Below, in pieces: positions 20,141 to 31,431 of a DNA stretch of 64,000 nucleotides; within the stretch, counting starts at the first letter, position 1, and each line of letters starts with the position of its first letter. The translations under genes and the position numbers were made by a program. Origin of the DNA: Cryptomeria japonica (taxonomy: Eukaryota; Streptophyta; Pinopsida; Cupressales; Cupressaceae). The stretch is taken from NCBI RefSeq assembly GCF_030272615.1, contig NC_081414.1, positions 336,243,927 through 336,307,926 of the forward strand, written 5' to 3'. Under the pieces are notes generated by a model. It saw nothing but the letters and a program-made list of their open reading frames with translations. It was not told where the DNA came from and did no database searches.

Positions 20141-20570
20141 ATAGGGACATTCCAATTTTATCATACAAACTCCAGCTACACTCACATGCGGTGACTATGC
20201 GAAGCACCTTTTAGGATCGGTTTGCAACAGATGTTTTATTCGTAGTGGTTGAGTAGTGTACATTTGCATTCATATTTTTTAAGCTGTGGTTAAGCTTAAC
20301 TAGCACACTGAAGTGTTCAGAGCTTAGCTGGCTTGTGTGGGGTCCATTCCATCTGTTCTCTTCAGTAGTGCCTTGTTCCATTTTTCTCAGCAGTCCGTTT
20401 ACCATGGCAGGCAGCAGTCAGCTGACCAGTTCCTGCCCATAATCCAAACCAAACTCAAAACCGATCCTACACTGCAAAAGTTTGGTGGATGGTAGTAACG
20501 AGTTTGATCACATAAAAGAAAGAGAGCCTCTCATGGAATGTTTTGTTATTGCAGCGGACAGAAGCCATGT

Positions 20571-21115
20571 GAAAATGCCCTGATAGACAGGATTGCAAAA
20601 TGTGGAAGCACAGACAAGGGACGTGAACCAGTTTGATCGAATGCCTCAATGAAATGTGGTCTCATAGTGATTCCAGGATATACACAAAATGGATTTTTGG
20701 AAAAGCCTTCATGAACTTTCAAGCAAATGCAATTGGCAGATGTAAAACCAAATTCCGCAACTTTTGTGAGCAGCTTCCTTCCCTGTGAAAATGTAATCCT
20801 TTAAATGATTAAGGACAGAAGAATTTGGTCAAATATTGTAGTTGCAATTACCCTGTTATACGTGCATGCAAAGTGTGAAAGCATAGACAAGGGAGTGGCT
20901 GTTTGACAAAATGCTTTAAAAAATGTAATCTAATCCTTTAAATGATTAAGGACAGAAGAATTTTTTCAAATGCTGTAGTTGCAATTACCCTGTTATACAT
21001 GCATGCAAAATGTGGAAGCATAGACAGGGGATGGCTGTTTGACAAAATGCTTAAAAAATGTGGTCTCATGGGAATGCCATGATTATAGGATATGCAGAAT
21101 GTGGCATTTCTAGAC
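20571..21115 (+). pseudogene. PPR (pentatricopeptide repeat) protein pseudogene fragment
   Basis: PPR proteins bind organelle RNA one base per repeat. From 20571 one frame reads ENALIDRIAKCGSTDKGRE, stop, then GYTQNGFLEKPS, stop, TFKQMQLADVKPNSATFVSS. This is the PLS-type pattern (ALIDMYAKCG-like, GY-QNG, F-QM, PNS-TF). After about 20800 two tandem ~146-bp copies each repeat a further motif (LLYVHAKCESIDKG and LLYMHAKCGSIDRG), ending in a frameshifted NVVSW-like segment. Stops (about 20634, 20730, 20905), frameshifts and missing flanking repeats show it is dead and short; a full protein has many 35-residue repeats. No start, targeting peptide or C-terminal E/DYW domain is visible. It is probably a duplicated gene fragment. 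Which PPR gene it came from cannot be told. Confidence 0.8.
20788..21075 (+). repeat. ~146-bp tandem duplication inside the PPR fragment
   Basis: AATCCTTTAAATGATTAAGGACAGAAGAATTT starts at about 20791 and again at about 20932. Both copies continue through the same PPR motif, so the duplication happened within the pseudogene, with a period of about 141-146 bp. Confidence 0.8.
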
Positions 21116-21150
21116 TGGAATAAATATTTCACTATTACTAGTACTAGCTT

Positions 21151-21322
21151 CTAATTTTTTTTAATAAAAATGTAAATCGGTGCCCAAGTATTATTAAGTA
21201 ATTTTAAAACTGAGTTTTTCTTTCTTTGAAGCTCTCTAATTTTTTTTTATAAAAATGTAAATCGGTGCTCAAGTACTATTAAGTAATTTTAAAACTGAGT
21301 TTTTCTTTCTTTTGAAGCTCTC
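21151..21322. repeat. 85-bp tandem duplication
   Basis: CTAATTTTTTTT...AAAAATGTAAATCGGTGC(C/T)CAAGTA(T/C)TATTAAG starts at 21151 and 21236. Only a few differences are seen. Confidence 0.85.
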
Positions 21323-21970
21323 TAAAATTTTCATTGAAGTTTTGATGTATAAGAAACATGCTATTTTGTGAAGGGGAAGGTGAGGGCTTATGTGAAAGGA
21401 AGATCTAAATATGTTGAATTTGGTGCAGGAGACTAAATGGTCATACCTAAGGGTATGATTTGCACATGGGAAGTTCATGCAGTACACCAATGATTTGGTT
21501 TTCGTCAATGTTTATTTTTGGATATTTGTAATCTAGTTGTTACAAGATCTTAAGAATTTTGCTAAAATTCAAATTGTACAACAATAAGATATACGCCCAA
21601 TTTATCTATTACGTGTCTAACTTATTCCACTTGGGAAATCAATATGATGTCTTAAGAAAAGGGCTATGGATCAAATATCTCTTAGTATCATGAGCAAATC
21701 CATGAAAATACCAAGGCAAACCCATGAAAATACCCCTTCATCAGAAAAAGTAGACACTATGTAACTTTCTCAAAGGTGAACATCTATCTATTAATAGAAC
21801 AGTTTCAAAAAATAGAATTGAGAAGCGGATATATTTTATCATTTATATGTATCAATATGCAATGTGGCAATTGGTTCCATTTGTTTTGTATCATACAAAG
21901 TAAAGTAATTAATTATTTTACAAAACACCCAATGAATTAGGTATTTTAGGATCTTATAATCTATCTTTTT

Positions 21971-22150
21971 CCTTGGGGAATTATTAAATTACCTCATGGG
22001 GAATTAGCTACTACAATAGCTCTAGCTTTTCTCACATCAGTAGCTTATTTTTATGCACGTTTTACAAAGAGGGGTTTAGGCTATTTTGGTAAATATATTC
22101 AACCAACCCCAATACTTTTACCAATTAACATATTAGGAAAGAAATTGGCA
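21971..22150 (+). pseudogene. atpI: Nuclear insertion of chloroplast atpI (ATP synthase subunit a) fragment
   Basis: In chloroplasts this protein is the membrane channel subunit (a, also called IV) of the ATP synthase. The frame starting CCT at 21971 gives [15 protein letters not shown], then [19 protein letters not shown], then [20 protein letters not shown], which I recognise as the central part of subunit a, including the conserved LPHGELA and [19 protein letters not shown]. Compared with the plastid protein as I know it, about eight residues are missing after LPHGELA (an in-frame ~24-base loss). The match ends after INIL, followed by a few unrelated codons and TAA. Only about 60 of roughly 247 codons remain, with no promoter or start, in AT-rich nuclear repeats. 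I therefore read it as an old nuclear plastid DNA (NUPT) relic. Confidence 0.85.
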
Positions 22151-22412
22151 TTATAAATGTGAAGTTGTAGGTTGAAGTACACATTGATGCCTACTAAGTT
22201 GCTTTATTTTGTTGAATTGAAAGTCAATAGAAAAACAAATCTATTGGTTCTTGATTTTGTAAAATGTTATGAAAACCTTTCATGGCCTCATGGCCCATGC
22301 AATTATTGTCCTTGTGACTCCAATTCGCTAGTATTATCATAAAATTCATATCTATCAACCATTTGATAACACTTAAAAATTATTCAAGTTTTTGAAAATT
22401 TAATAACTATAT
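22151..22412. other. AT-rich tract, nothing recognised
   Basis: No ORF, repeat or element end is supported between the atpI relic and the next tandem duplication. Confidence 0.4.
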
Positions 22413-22735
22413 AATAAACTAATATAATTTTGATGAGTTTATAAGAAAAAAACCAACTTTGAAAACATTTTAAGGTACAACACATTAATTATTATTCTCA
22501 TAGATACTAAAGAGTGTCACAATAAGTAATCATTAAAATAAAGATAACACTTTTAAAAAGTGATTCATTTATTTTAAGAATATATAAGATGTAATAATCT
22601 AATAGATTTTTGATGAGTTTGTAAGACAATCAATTTTGAATACATTTTAATTTACCAACATTAATTATTACTCATAGATACAATAGTGTGTCATTTTAAG
22701 TAATGATTATAATAAATTGGATAATAACACTAGTT
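22413..22735. repeat. ~180-bp tandem duplication
   Basis: TTTTGATGAGTTT(A/G)TAAGA at about 22428 and 22608, each followed by ACATTTTAA, TTAATTATTA and CTCATAGATAC. Diverged two-copy repeat. Confidence 0.75.
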
Positions 22736-22924
22736 TTTCGTGATAAATTTGTTTCTTTGCATTCAAAAGGCAATTTATATGCAACGGTGAGATATACTTC
22801 GTGTCATCCATCTTGAGTTAAATTGTAAATTTAGAGAATATTAAAAAACAAATTGTGTTTTCCAACATAATACCATTTGTAGATTTATATATAAATAAGA
22901 AAAATGATCACATTAATTAAGCAT

Positions 22925-23582
22925 AAACATACATCTTACCAACCATGAACTAAGTTTGTGTAGATTGAAAAATACAATGTGTATTTCAATACACATTCAT
23001 ATTTAGAATGAAATCCTATCACAACCCTATAGGAACATAAAATTAAGAATACACTTTTGTTGGGGTGCACATACCTCTATTACTTGAAGAGGAAGGTTTT
23101 ATAATTCAACCATTCTTTTTAGATAACATCAAATTGACATAAAACACATCTTACTAATCATGAACTAAGTTTGTGCACATTGCAAAATGTAGTGTGTAGT
23201 TTGTGCACATTGAAAAACACAATGTGCATTTCAACATGTAACATTATATTTATGATGGAATCCCATCACAACCTTACTACACATAAAATGAGAAAAAACT
23301 TGTTTTCCCTTAATCAAAAACATAAAATGAGAAAAAATATTTTTTTAGGGTACTCATACCTTTCAAAGAGGAAGGTTGTAATATCCAACCATTCATTTGA
23401 GATAACTTAAAATGAGCAAAAAAATACATCTTACAATCCATGTTCAAACAAAGCTTGTGAAGGTTCCAAAACACAACATGTAAATCAACTTACTACTTCA
23501 TATTAGTAATGAAATTTTATCACAATTGTACAACAACATATTATGAGGAATACACTTTTTTGGGGATGCACATGCCTTTGTT
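22925..23582. repeat. ~215-bp tandem array, left part (interrupted by the LINE)
   Basis: Units are marked by ACATCTTAC near 22931, 23145 and 23425, with CCATGAACTAAG, a CACAATGTG(T/C)ATTTCAA segment, ATCCTATCACAAC and AAGAGGAAGGTT. The second unit is longer because of two internal short duplications (about 33 bp at 23167-23230; about 42 bp around 23285-23335). The array continues right of the LINE at 31445. Confidence 0.85.
23570..23582. repeat. Left 13-bp TSD of the LINE
   Basis: ACATGCCTTTGTT, identical to 31432-31444. A T-run follows directly (about 23581-23586), the complement of a short poly-A tail of a minus-strand LINE. Confidence 0.88.
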
Positions 23583-23774
23583 TTTTATATTAAAAGCAAC
23601 AAAAAACGAGGGGGCTAACCCATAGGAACAATTAGAAGGATAATGACAACATATAATCAACAAAGTAGCAGCCTTTTACCTCTATCAAAAACAAAAACCA
23701 TACTACGAGAGTTTATCAACGATAAAATAATACTAGTCAGAGTATTAGTCATGCCACGCAGGGCAATAAACACA

Positions 23775-25135
23775 AAAGTTATTTATTTTTCCCTTGGCTC
23801 TTCTTAGGGAGCAACTTTCTAGCCCATTCCTTAGTGAGGAACTTGAATAGGCCTTTGTAGTCATCGTCCTCCTTGCCTTTCCCTTTGGTCGTGCTTTCCT
23901 GCATTAGGCACATCGTGGTAGCCGAGCATCACATAACATTAAGAGCAAACTTGGAAACATCGTGCATCTTGGACTTCGCCGCCTCCAGTGTGCTGGTGAT
24001 CACCTGCACATTGTCAGAGAGAGCCTCCATCTTCTTCTCAAGCTCTACCAAGTTGGATTCCTCCTCCTTCACGCTGTTGGCCTTCTCTACGACCATCAAT
24101 TTTTCCATCTTGAAGGTCGGGGAGGGGAATTTGGATGGCTTCAGACTCTTGGAGGATAAGGGGATTTCAAAAACCTGAGTGGAGCTCATAGAATGAGGGG
24201 TCGAATTATGTTGGGCCAGGGCATTTTATTCGTCGGGCTGGAATTGCCAGTGTCGTGTGAGGAGGAGGGGTCTCTCAGGGATTTATTCGAGGGTTTAGAG
24301 GCCAGTCTGCTAGAACGACGGGGGGTATTGGCTTCTTCAGTAATTTCCAAATCAGAGTCAATCTCTTGGATTTTGACTCTTTTGGGGGTTCTGACCTCCT
24401 TTAGGGAGTGATTCTTGGTTTTCTTATTGGAGGAACTGATTTCCGGGAGCCGAGGGCTTAAATCAATAATGGCAGGAGGGCGGGTCGAGGGATCGACATT
24501 TTGCACAGAGATGGAACGGGGCAGGCAGAGGGCGAGGTGAAAGTTATACACGCAGAGAATAAGACCCTTTTTTCTTAGCTTCAGCTATGTCTTTAATATT
24601 CGCATCCATAGAATGCGGTAAAAAGAATAGAATGGAAATGAGGTCTTTATTTCTCAAGTGGTTAAGGAACGGGAGATGGTAGTAGTAGAAAATGCCATAC
24701 CTTCCCTCTAGCGTAAAATACTTCATCACGATATAGCAGACCTCGTCCCACGGGTGAGGGAGCTCCTCCTTGTTGAAGCCTCCCGCCCTCTTGACAAGGT
24801 TTTCACCCTGGTAGAAGAACTGGTTAAGGCTGGTAGAATCTGCAATATGGCTCTGTTTTTTCCACTTTCTGCCCTCCATAGAAAGGCCCATCGCCTGAGC
24901 TATAACCTCTTCATTGATTTTGAAAGAGATTCCCCCCATGGTCACCCTTCGGTCTTCCCAGGAAGTCACAAATTGTCTGGAAAGTCTTTCATCATTTCCC
25001 TTCACGCTCTCCTTAAATTTGTCAATGCCGCCTTCCGAGCAGACAAACCAAGCCATTGGTTTAGCTTTGAACTCATTCACTTTATTGGGTTCCAGTCTGA
25101 GCCTATCCCCCCCATTCTTGAATCCTCCAGCTTAA
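23775..25135 (-). pseudogene. LINE ORF3: unknown globular domain + basic linker + coiled coil
   Basis: This coding-like region of about 430 codons lies between RNase H and the 3' end of the TSD-bounded LINE. The main open stretch (25080-24544; frame open from about 25135, start uncertain, GTG at 25080 or the ATG of the PMAWF segment) has FKESVKGNDERLSRQF, GGISFKINEEVIAQAMGL and a Phe/Tyr-rich segment. It faintly recalls plant transposon-associated proteins with an ISEEFIA...GL signature (weak recollection). After a frameshift, 24551-24186 is disordered, with basic clusters (TPKRVKIQE, PRRSSRLASKPSNKS) that could be nuclear localisation signals. 24189-23929 contains a Glu/Lys-rich probable coiled coil (LVELEKKMEALSDNVQ). 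A Lys-rich end (about 23910-23775) follows one stop. I do not recognise the function. RNA binding or a structural gag-like role are guesses. Confidence 0.6.
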
Positions 25136-25199
25136 CAGATTGAGAGTGACTTTCAGAAAAAAATGCAGAGCCGAAGCAAGCTTAAGGTGGAATTGATAA

Positions 25200-25538
25200 A
25201 ATAATTATGCTAAACTTGGAATAAAAGGTCGTAATAATCGGAGTGATTATTATCCCTTAAGTTCAAGTAGATATCAAAAGCAAAAGATCTACTTGGAATG
25301 TGAGAGCCTTCATTCGAGCCAATGTGAGTTGACAGGTCCCCATCGCCGCCTTTATCGTCGCCAGTTGGCTCCGTTCGAGTAATAATTAGGGGGTGATCAT
25401 TCTCGATGTCTGTACTTTCATCATAAATCCATCCCTTGTGGTAGTGGTGACTCAGCCTGCCTCTGATACATGGCTGTCTAGGATAGTAATTGACGGGATT
25501 CCCGTGCCAATTTGAAATTTGAATGAAGGTTTCCTTCA
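25200..25538 (-). other. Spacer between RNase H and ORF3 of the LINE
   Basis: An ORF spanning 25638-25210 is out of frame with RNase H, although it overlaps the RNase H tail. After a likely one-base shift it might be the tail of ORF2. Its Gly/His/Arg/Asp-rich content has no recognised motif. Confidence 0.35.
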
Positions 25539-28500
25539 TCATTGAGCGGATAGGACGGTCCCTTCCTGGGCAAAGGCCTTTTCCTTTTCCAAGATTACCT
25601 TTGTTGTGACCGACAACAGATTGGGGTCCCTCCAACATCGTAAGCCATTTTGCAGCCTTCCCGCCATCGCCATGGAATCGACCGCTTCGTTTCCTTCTCT
25701 AAAGATGTGGCGGATGGTGAAGTCCTCCAACTTGACCAAGAGGCACCTGATATCCCTCAGAATGGATCCCACTCGCCAACCTGCCGAAGAGTTCCCTTTA
25801 ATTGAGTCCACAATGATTTGAGAGTCTCCTTCAATTTCCAGCTGTTTAATTTGTATGGAGTTAGCCATTTGTAGACCCCAAAGGAGGGACATTCATTTAG
25901 CTTGAGTGACCGCATTATTCCTTAGGTTGCCCGCATAGGCTGCAACCGTGTTCCCCAAATGGTCTCGGATGATTCCACCTCCCACCTGACAATTGCTTTG
26001 GGCTGAACCATCAAAATTCTGTTTAAAACAGTGTAACCTAGGGGTTGACCATCTGGTCATCCTTCTTTTGTTCTTGGTGTTGTTGTTGAAGCTATCAAAA
26101 CCAGGGGGGAGCTTCCAACATTTAGCAATTTTTTTCTCAACTTCATTAGGAGGATAAGAGGGGATTTGCCATTTTGTGACTTCCAAGTTTTCAGAGATCA
26201 TCTTGAAGCAAATGTGTGCACCATGTTCGGGGGGGTCTCAGTGTCTCTGAAAATTCTATTGTTTCTTTCTTTCCATAAGGCCTAGCAGATGTGCGGCGGA
26301 ATTTGTTTCCATAGCTGAATGATGAGGGGGTGATGGGAGGGGGGGGGGGGGTCCAATCAAAAGCAAAATTTTTAATGTCCTTCTGGAAGACCCAACAGAG
26401 ACCGCATTTCTGAAGAGTGATAGACCAAAGATGAATAGCAAAGGGGCAGAGGAAAAAAAGATGGTCAATAGTTTCCTCATCAACTTTACACAGACTGCAT
26501 CTGTTGGGGAGATGGAATCCCCTCTTCTTCAAGTTATCCAGCTTGAGGGTTTTACCATGCATGAGAGACCACCAGAAGAAATTGATTTTAGGGATTAGCT
26601 GAGGGTTCCAAACTTTCTTCCAGCATTCAACATCCAGAGGGGGTTTAAGGAGCTGATTGTAAGCAGAATTGACCGAGAATGAGCTCGATTGGGTTTCTTT
26701 CCAGATGAAGTTGTCTTCATTCGGGGCCAGGGGGATTCTAGTTTCCGACAATATGTGTTGCAGGTCTTGAGCAAGGGGGACCAGGTTAGGTCTATTGCTG
26801 AAGAAGTGAACAATGTCCTTCTAGCAAAATCTTCCTGGTACCAAATAATCCGTGATATAATACCCTAGGAAACCTTTAAGGTTGTTCATAATTTGATGGA
26901 AGTGAGTGTTGACCAAGGGCCTATCCTCCGTCCAAAAGTCTTCCCAGAATCTCACCTTTCTATCGTCTCCCAGCTACCATTTCCGGCCTTCTCTAACCAT
27001 CACTCTTCTCTTCAGGATGTTGTTCCATAACTTGGATCCTTGGGGAAGGTTGGCTATACTCAAATTATAATAGAAGTGCTCACGGTCCAGGTACTTTGCT
27101 TTGATGATGTTACACCAGTCCGCCTCACCTTTAGCCAGAGTCCACCCGATCTTGGAAATTAGCGTCTTATTGAGGGCATTAATCTTTCTTATACCCAAAC
27201 CTTCCATTGATTTGGGTAAGCACACGGTATTCCAATTGACCAGAGAAAGACATTTTTTCTCTTCCAGGCCAGTCCATAAGAAGGTTCTTTGGATTTTCTC
27301 AAGTTTTTCCCCCATGGTCCCTGATATTTTAAACATGGAAAGGAAGTACACCGGAATTCCTTGAAGGGAAGCTGCAAGAAGTTGGAGCTTCCCCGCACTA
27401 CTGAGGAATTTCCCTTTCCATCCTGCTAGTTTTTTTTGTATCTGTTCCAAAATAGAGTTCCAGAAGGTGGGAGTGACTTCCTTGACCATGAGGGGGAGGC
27501 CCAGGTAGGTCCTTGGAAGAGTTGCCATCTTGCATCTAAGGATAGAGAGGATTCTGAGTTGGAGGTCATTTGGAGTGTTGAAGAAAAAGAGATTACTTTT
27601 CTCATAGTTGATGCATTGTCTCGAAGCCTCGGCGTAGTCGGCAAGCAAGATCTTCCACCCTTTAGCCTCCATAACAGAAGACCTACCAAATAGGAAGGTG
27701 TCATCCACGAACTGTTGAATATTAGAGGGAGGAGCGTGGAGGCCACTTTGAACCCTTGGAGCCTGCCATTGGTGATCAGATGGGTCACATTTCTGCTTAA
27801 GACTTTAGCTATCATGATAAACAGATAAGGGGACAAAGGGTCACCCTGTCGGATGCCTTTTTCTGCTTTGAAACAACCCCTAGGAGTCCCATTAATCAAA
27901 ACCGAGAACTGAACCGTGGTAACACATTCTCGAATCATACTCACCATTTTTTGGTTAAAGCCCAGTTTTAGAAGCACTTTGAAAAGAAAATCCCAATTAA
28001 CCTTGTCATAAGCTTTAGATATATCAAGTTTAAAGGCCATACTTGATATTTTGCTCCTATCCATGGAGTGGATTATCTCATGAGTGGCAATGGTAGCATC
28101 CAAAATTTGGCGACCCAGGACAAAGCCTTTCTGGGATGGGCTGATTTTCCAGGAAGGGTTTAATCCTATTCACAAGGACCTTGGAGAGTATCTTATAAAT
28201 GGCATTACAGAGGCTTATGGGGCAATACTCATTCAAGCAACTGAGGTTAGTGGTCTTAGGGATGAGGACAATGAAAGTGTTGTTGATCTTTTTCAGCAAT
28301 CTCCCCGTCTTAAAGAAATCTTGAACAACTTTGGTGACATCGTAGCTAACAATGTCCCAATAATCCTGGAAGAAAGCCGAGGGGAAGCCATCTGAGCCCG
28401 GAGTCTTGTAGGCCCCCATAGCAAAGACAGCCTAGTGGACTTCATTAGCAGAGATGGGGGCAATAAGTTGCTGGTTGTCGTCCTCATTGATGACAGTCGG

Positions 28501-29773
28501 AAGCTTACTAACAAGGTCGTCCTGGAGCGGAGTATCACTTCCACCATTATCCGCATACAGTCTAGTGAAAAAGTCCACCACACTTTGCCTAATTAGGGAA
28601 TCTTTAGTGATCTCCTGGTCAATTTCATCCTTGATACTTTTGATATAGTTCCTTCTTTTGTGAATACAAGCCGATCTATGGAAGAATGCATAATTTCTAT
28701 CTCCTTCCTTCAACCACTAGATTTTGGATCTTTGCTTCCAGTACACTTCTTCCTTAGAGAGGGTATCTTTCCATCTCTTGCTGCAGTCTTCTTCCTCCTT
28801 CAAAATGGGATCTAGGGGGTTACCAGTAGCCATGATATTTTGAAGTTGTTCCAGTTTGGACCCCAAGTCCTTCTTTCTTTTGAAGATGTCTCCAAAGGTG
28901 GTCCTATTCCAACCTTTGAATTCCCTGCTAATTAGCTTCAATTTCTCCAAAATTCTGAACATAGCAGTCCCTTGGATCGGGGTGGCCCACCAAAGTCTAA
29001 CCAGCTCCCTAAAATTGGGATGAGAGGCCCACATGATCTCATAGAAAAAGGGGGGGGGGACCCTGGTAGGGTCTATCTTTCTAGCGGAGAAGGGGGTTGT
29101 GATCAGACGTAGTCCTTGGGAGGGTTTTCAGATAGGAGCTATGTCCTATGTCCCAATTGGTGGAAATCAGAAATCTATCTAGTTTGACTTGAATAAGATG
29201 TTTACCTTTTCTATTGTTCGACCAAGTGAAGGGAGCACCCTAAACGTCAATATCCATAAGGCTAGAAGCATTGATGAAGTTGGCTAGGTCACCCATGCTG
29301 TCAGAGAAATCATCAAGGCCTCCACACTTCTCAGAAGGGTAGAGGGGGGAATTAAAGTCTCCCACAAGCATAAATTGAGCCTTCTGATTAGCCACAATGA
29401 GATTAGAAATTTCCTCCCACAAAAGCCTTCTCCCCAACCTAGAGTTGGGAGCATAGATATTGAACATCCACCAGCATTGTTCACCGTAATGAAGAGAAAC
29501 CACTAGGAAATTTTGGGAGCTAGCGAAAAGCTTACCTTTCATTTTAATAGGATCCCAGAGGGTAGCAATACCCCTAGAAGCACCCAAAGCCTCAACATAC
29601 AGATAGTCTGCCCCAGGCAAAAGTTTACCAGCAACTGAAGCAAAGGTTTGGAAGGGCATCTTGACTTCCTGAAGAAGGCAAAAGTCAATTTTTATCTCTA
29701 GGATGAGTTGTTTTATGGCAAACTGCTTTTGGGGGCTGTTCAGACCCCTTATGTTCCAAGAGAGGAACTTCAT
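25539..29773 (-). pseudogene. LINE ORF2: endonuclease - reverse transcriptase - RNase H
   Basis: ORF2 nicks target DNA and copies the element RNA there. The start ATG at 29773 gives MKFLSWNIRGLNSP, a canonical L1 ORF2 beginning, and overlaps the ORF1 TGA as ATGA. The endonuclease shows LLQEVKM, LVGDFNSPL and SDHNPLL (about 29100), broken by a stop at 29240. Reverse transcriptase spans about 28420-26900: NNTFIVLIPK, FKLDISKAYDKVNW, GIRQGDPLSPYLF and FVDDTFLFG (about 27700), with frameshifts near 28140 and 27740. A Cys/His zinc-binding region (CSLCKVDEETIDHLFFLC) lies near 26480-26430. RNase H (26201-25539) keeps FDGSAQ, EGDSQIIVD and REGNEAVDSMA, but the segment that normally carries the catalytic Glu is hit by a stop near 25892. 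At least six stops or shifts make it dead. Its length fits plant L1 ORF2 plus RNase H. Confidence 0.9.
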
Positions 29774-31407
29774 TTCTTACTTTTGTTGAGTCCTTCAAGG
29801 GTCAATTGTCTGCCCTTTGCAATGTCCCTGGCCATAACCTTGTGTCTCAGAACTCTTTTAGAGGGTCTACCAACTTTATTTTCAGTTCCCACCACATCCG
29901 CTTTCTTGGCCTTGACTTTTTACTTCTGGGTTATCCATTCTTCATTATCCATCCGAGGGGATCTGGGGGGGACACTTTCAGCTGAGTTGTCAGGGAGTTT
30001 CCAGGGTGAGCATCTCCAGCCGCCATAGTAGGGGAGAGAGAGGGTGATGAGGTGGAAAAAATAACCTCAGCCATAAGAGGGATAGCCATTATTGGGCTAG
30101 GAGCGTGAAGGACTAGGAGAGTGGGGGAAGAAGGTGGAAGGGGGTTGGGGGATAGGTTGAGAGATATCACCTGTGGGATCTCCCCCTCTTCTAGGGGGAT
30201 GCTTGGATTGGCATTTTTAACTGGGTCTGCTAGGGATTTAAAAATCTCTAGGATCTTGTCCATGTGAGGGTAATCCTCAGATATTTCATTCACAGTAGTG
30301 AGCTCTAGAGGAGCCGAGGATGATGGGTCACCAAGGTTGATGGGCTCGACCCAGATGGCTTTATTTTTGAGCTAGGGTTCCACAACCATAGGGGCTTTAC
30401 ATTCAGTATAGGAATGACCTTGATTATTACACTTATGGCAAAAAATGGTAGCATTTTCATACACAATAGCCTGGGACAATTTTCCCCATTTTGATTTTAG
30501 GGAGATAAAATTTGGGAGAGCCTTGTTAATAGTAACATTAACACAAAAGTGAGCGTACACCAACCTGGATTTATTGAGTGTGACCGAGTCAGCTGAGACA
30601 AAGCTTCCAAATGAGTTCCCTATCCAACGGAAGATTTGTTCATCCCAGAACTCCAGAGGGAGTCCAGGGAGCCTAACCCAGACTAGAGCCATGCGGTTTA
30701 GTTCTGCTGAGGGGTCAAAACCAGGCTTCCATTTAGCCATGGTTAGGAAATGCTTGCCATATGCCCAAGAACCCGACAGGACATAGATCAGATCCTCCTT
30801 AGTATTGAACTTGAATAGAAAGAGTCCCTCCAACATTGTTGAAACATCCAGGCTTCCTTTAAGCTTCCATCAAGATTTTGCCCATCGCCTGACCATGTCA
30901 ATAGATGGTCGAAAGGAGAAGAATCAACCAACTCTTGCCAGGTGAAGGGAAGAGGCGATTTTGTCCATCAGGTTGTCCAAGAGCTTGATCTCTATTCCCT
31001 CTTCCATTTGGGAGAAGGTGGCCATAGAAGCTTCAAAGGTCGAATTTGTGAACCCAAGGAGGGTGTTCTTCTAGTTAGATTTGGGATTCTCCTTCACAAG
31101 ATCCACATCTGCCTGTTTGACATAAGTTTCTGGTCCGGGATGTGGTATATTCCTTTCTTCACCTTTCAGGCCAGCATCGGTCAGAACTGGTGAAGTGGAA
31201 GGGGTGTGAAGACTGGCGTTTTCTTCCGTATGACCCGCAGACCATGGGGTCCCCGCAGCTGACACAACAACATGCACTCTGACCGTGGAATCGGGTATAG
31301 GGTCCAGTTGCAGGGAGGGGGGGACCTTGCCAGAGGGGGCGGTCATCTAGGAGCTCAGATTCAAAAGCGGGGAAGGTGGGAGAGTTGCAGAGGGAAGGCG
31401 GGATCAT
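29770..31407 (-). pseudogene. LINE ORF1: DUF4283-type RNA-binding protein with CCHC knuckle
   Basis: ORF1 of plant L1 elements binds the element RNA. The best open part (30836-30372) has GLFLFKFNTKEDLIYVLSG, MAKWKPGF, ALVWVRLPGLPLEFW and a CCHC knuckle CHKCNNQGHSYTEC, the order seen in DUF4283 plus zf-CCHC proteins. Upstream (31407-30840) is a low-complexity Pro/Ser/Thr start in two overlapping frames with stops. Downstream (30293-29931) is a Pro/Ser/Leu-rich tail, and after a one-base shift a basic end (GRPSKRVLRHKVM) closing in a TGA that overlaps the ORF2 ATG. That overlap suggests coupled termination-reinitiation for ORF2 (inference). Frameshifts and stops disable this copy. Confidence 0.85.
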
Positions 31408-31431
31408 TGTTTTTGTTATAACACATTTCTT

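Larger units (their letters stand above)
23583..31431 (-). mobile_element. L1-type LINE with three ORF regions, 7.8 kb
   Basis: A minus-strand non-LTR retrotransposon bounded by a 13-bp TSD and interrupting the ~215-bp array; joining the flanks restores the repeat unit. Order from its 5' end (right): ORF1 (DUF4283-like domain, CCHC knuckle), ORF2 (endonuclease, reverse transcriptase, zinc-binding region, RNase H), then an extra ORF region after RNase H (25135-23775), 3' UTR and short T-run. All ORFs carry stops or frameshifts, so this copy is dead, though long open stretches remain. EN-RT-RNase H order and the ORF1 type fit plant L1 elements. The extra 3' ORF is not part of the standard layout. 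Confidence 0.92.
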
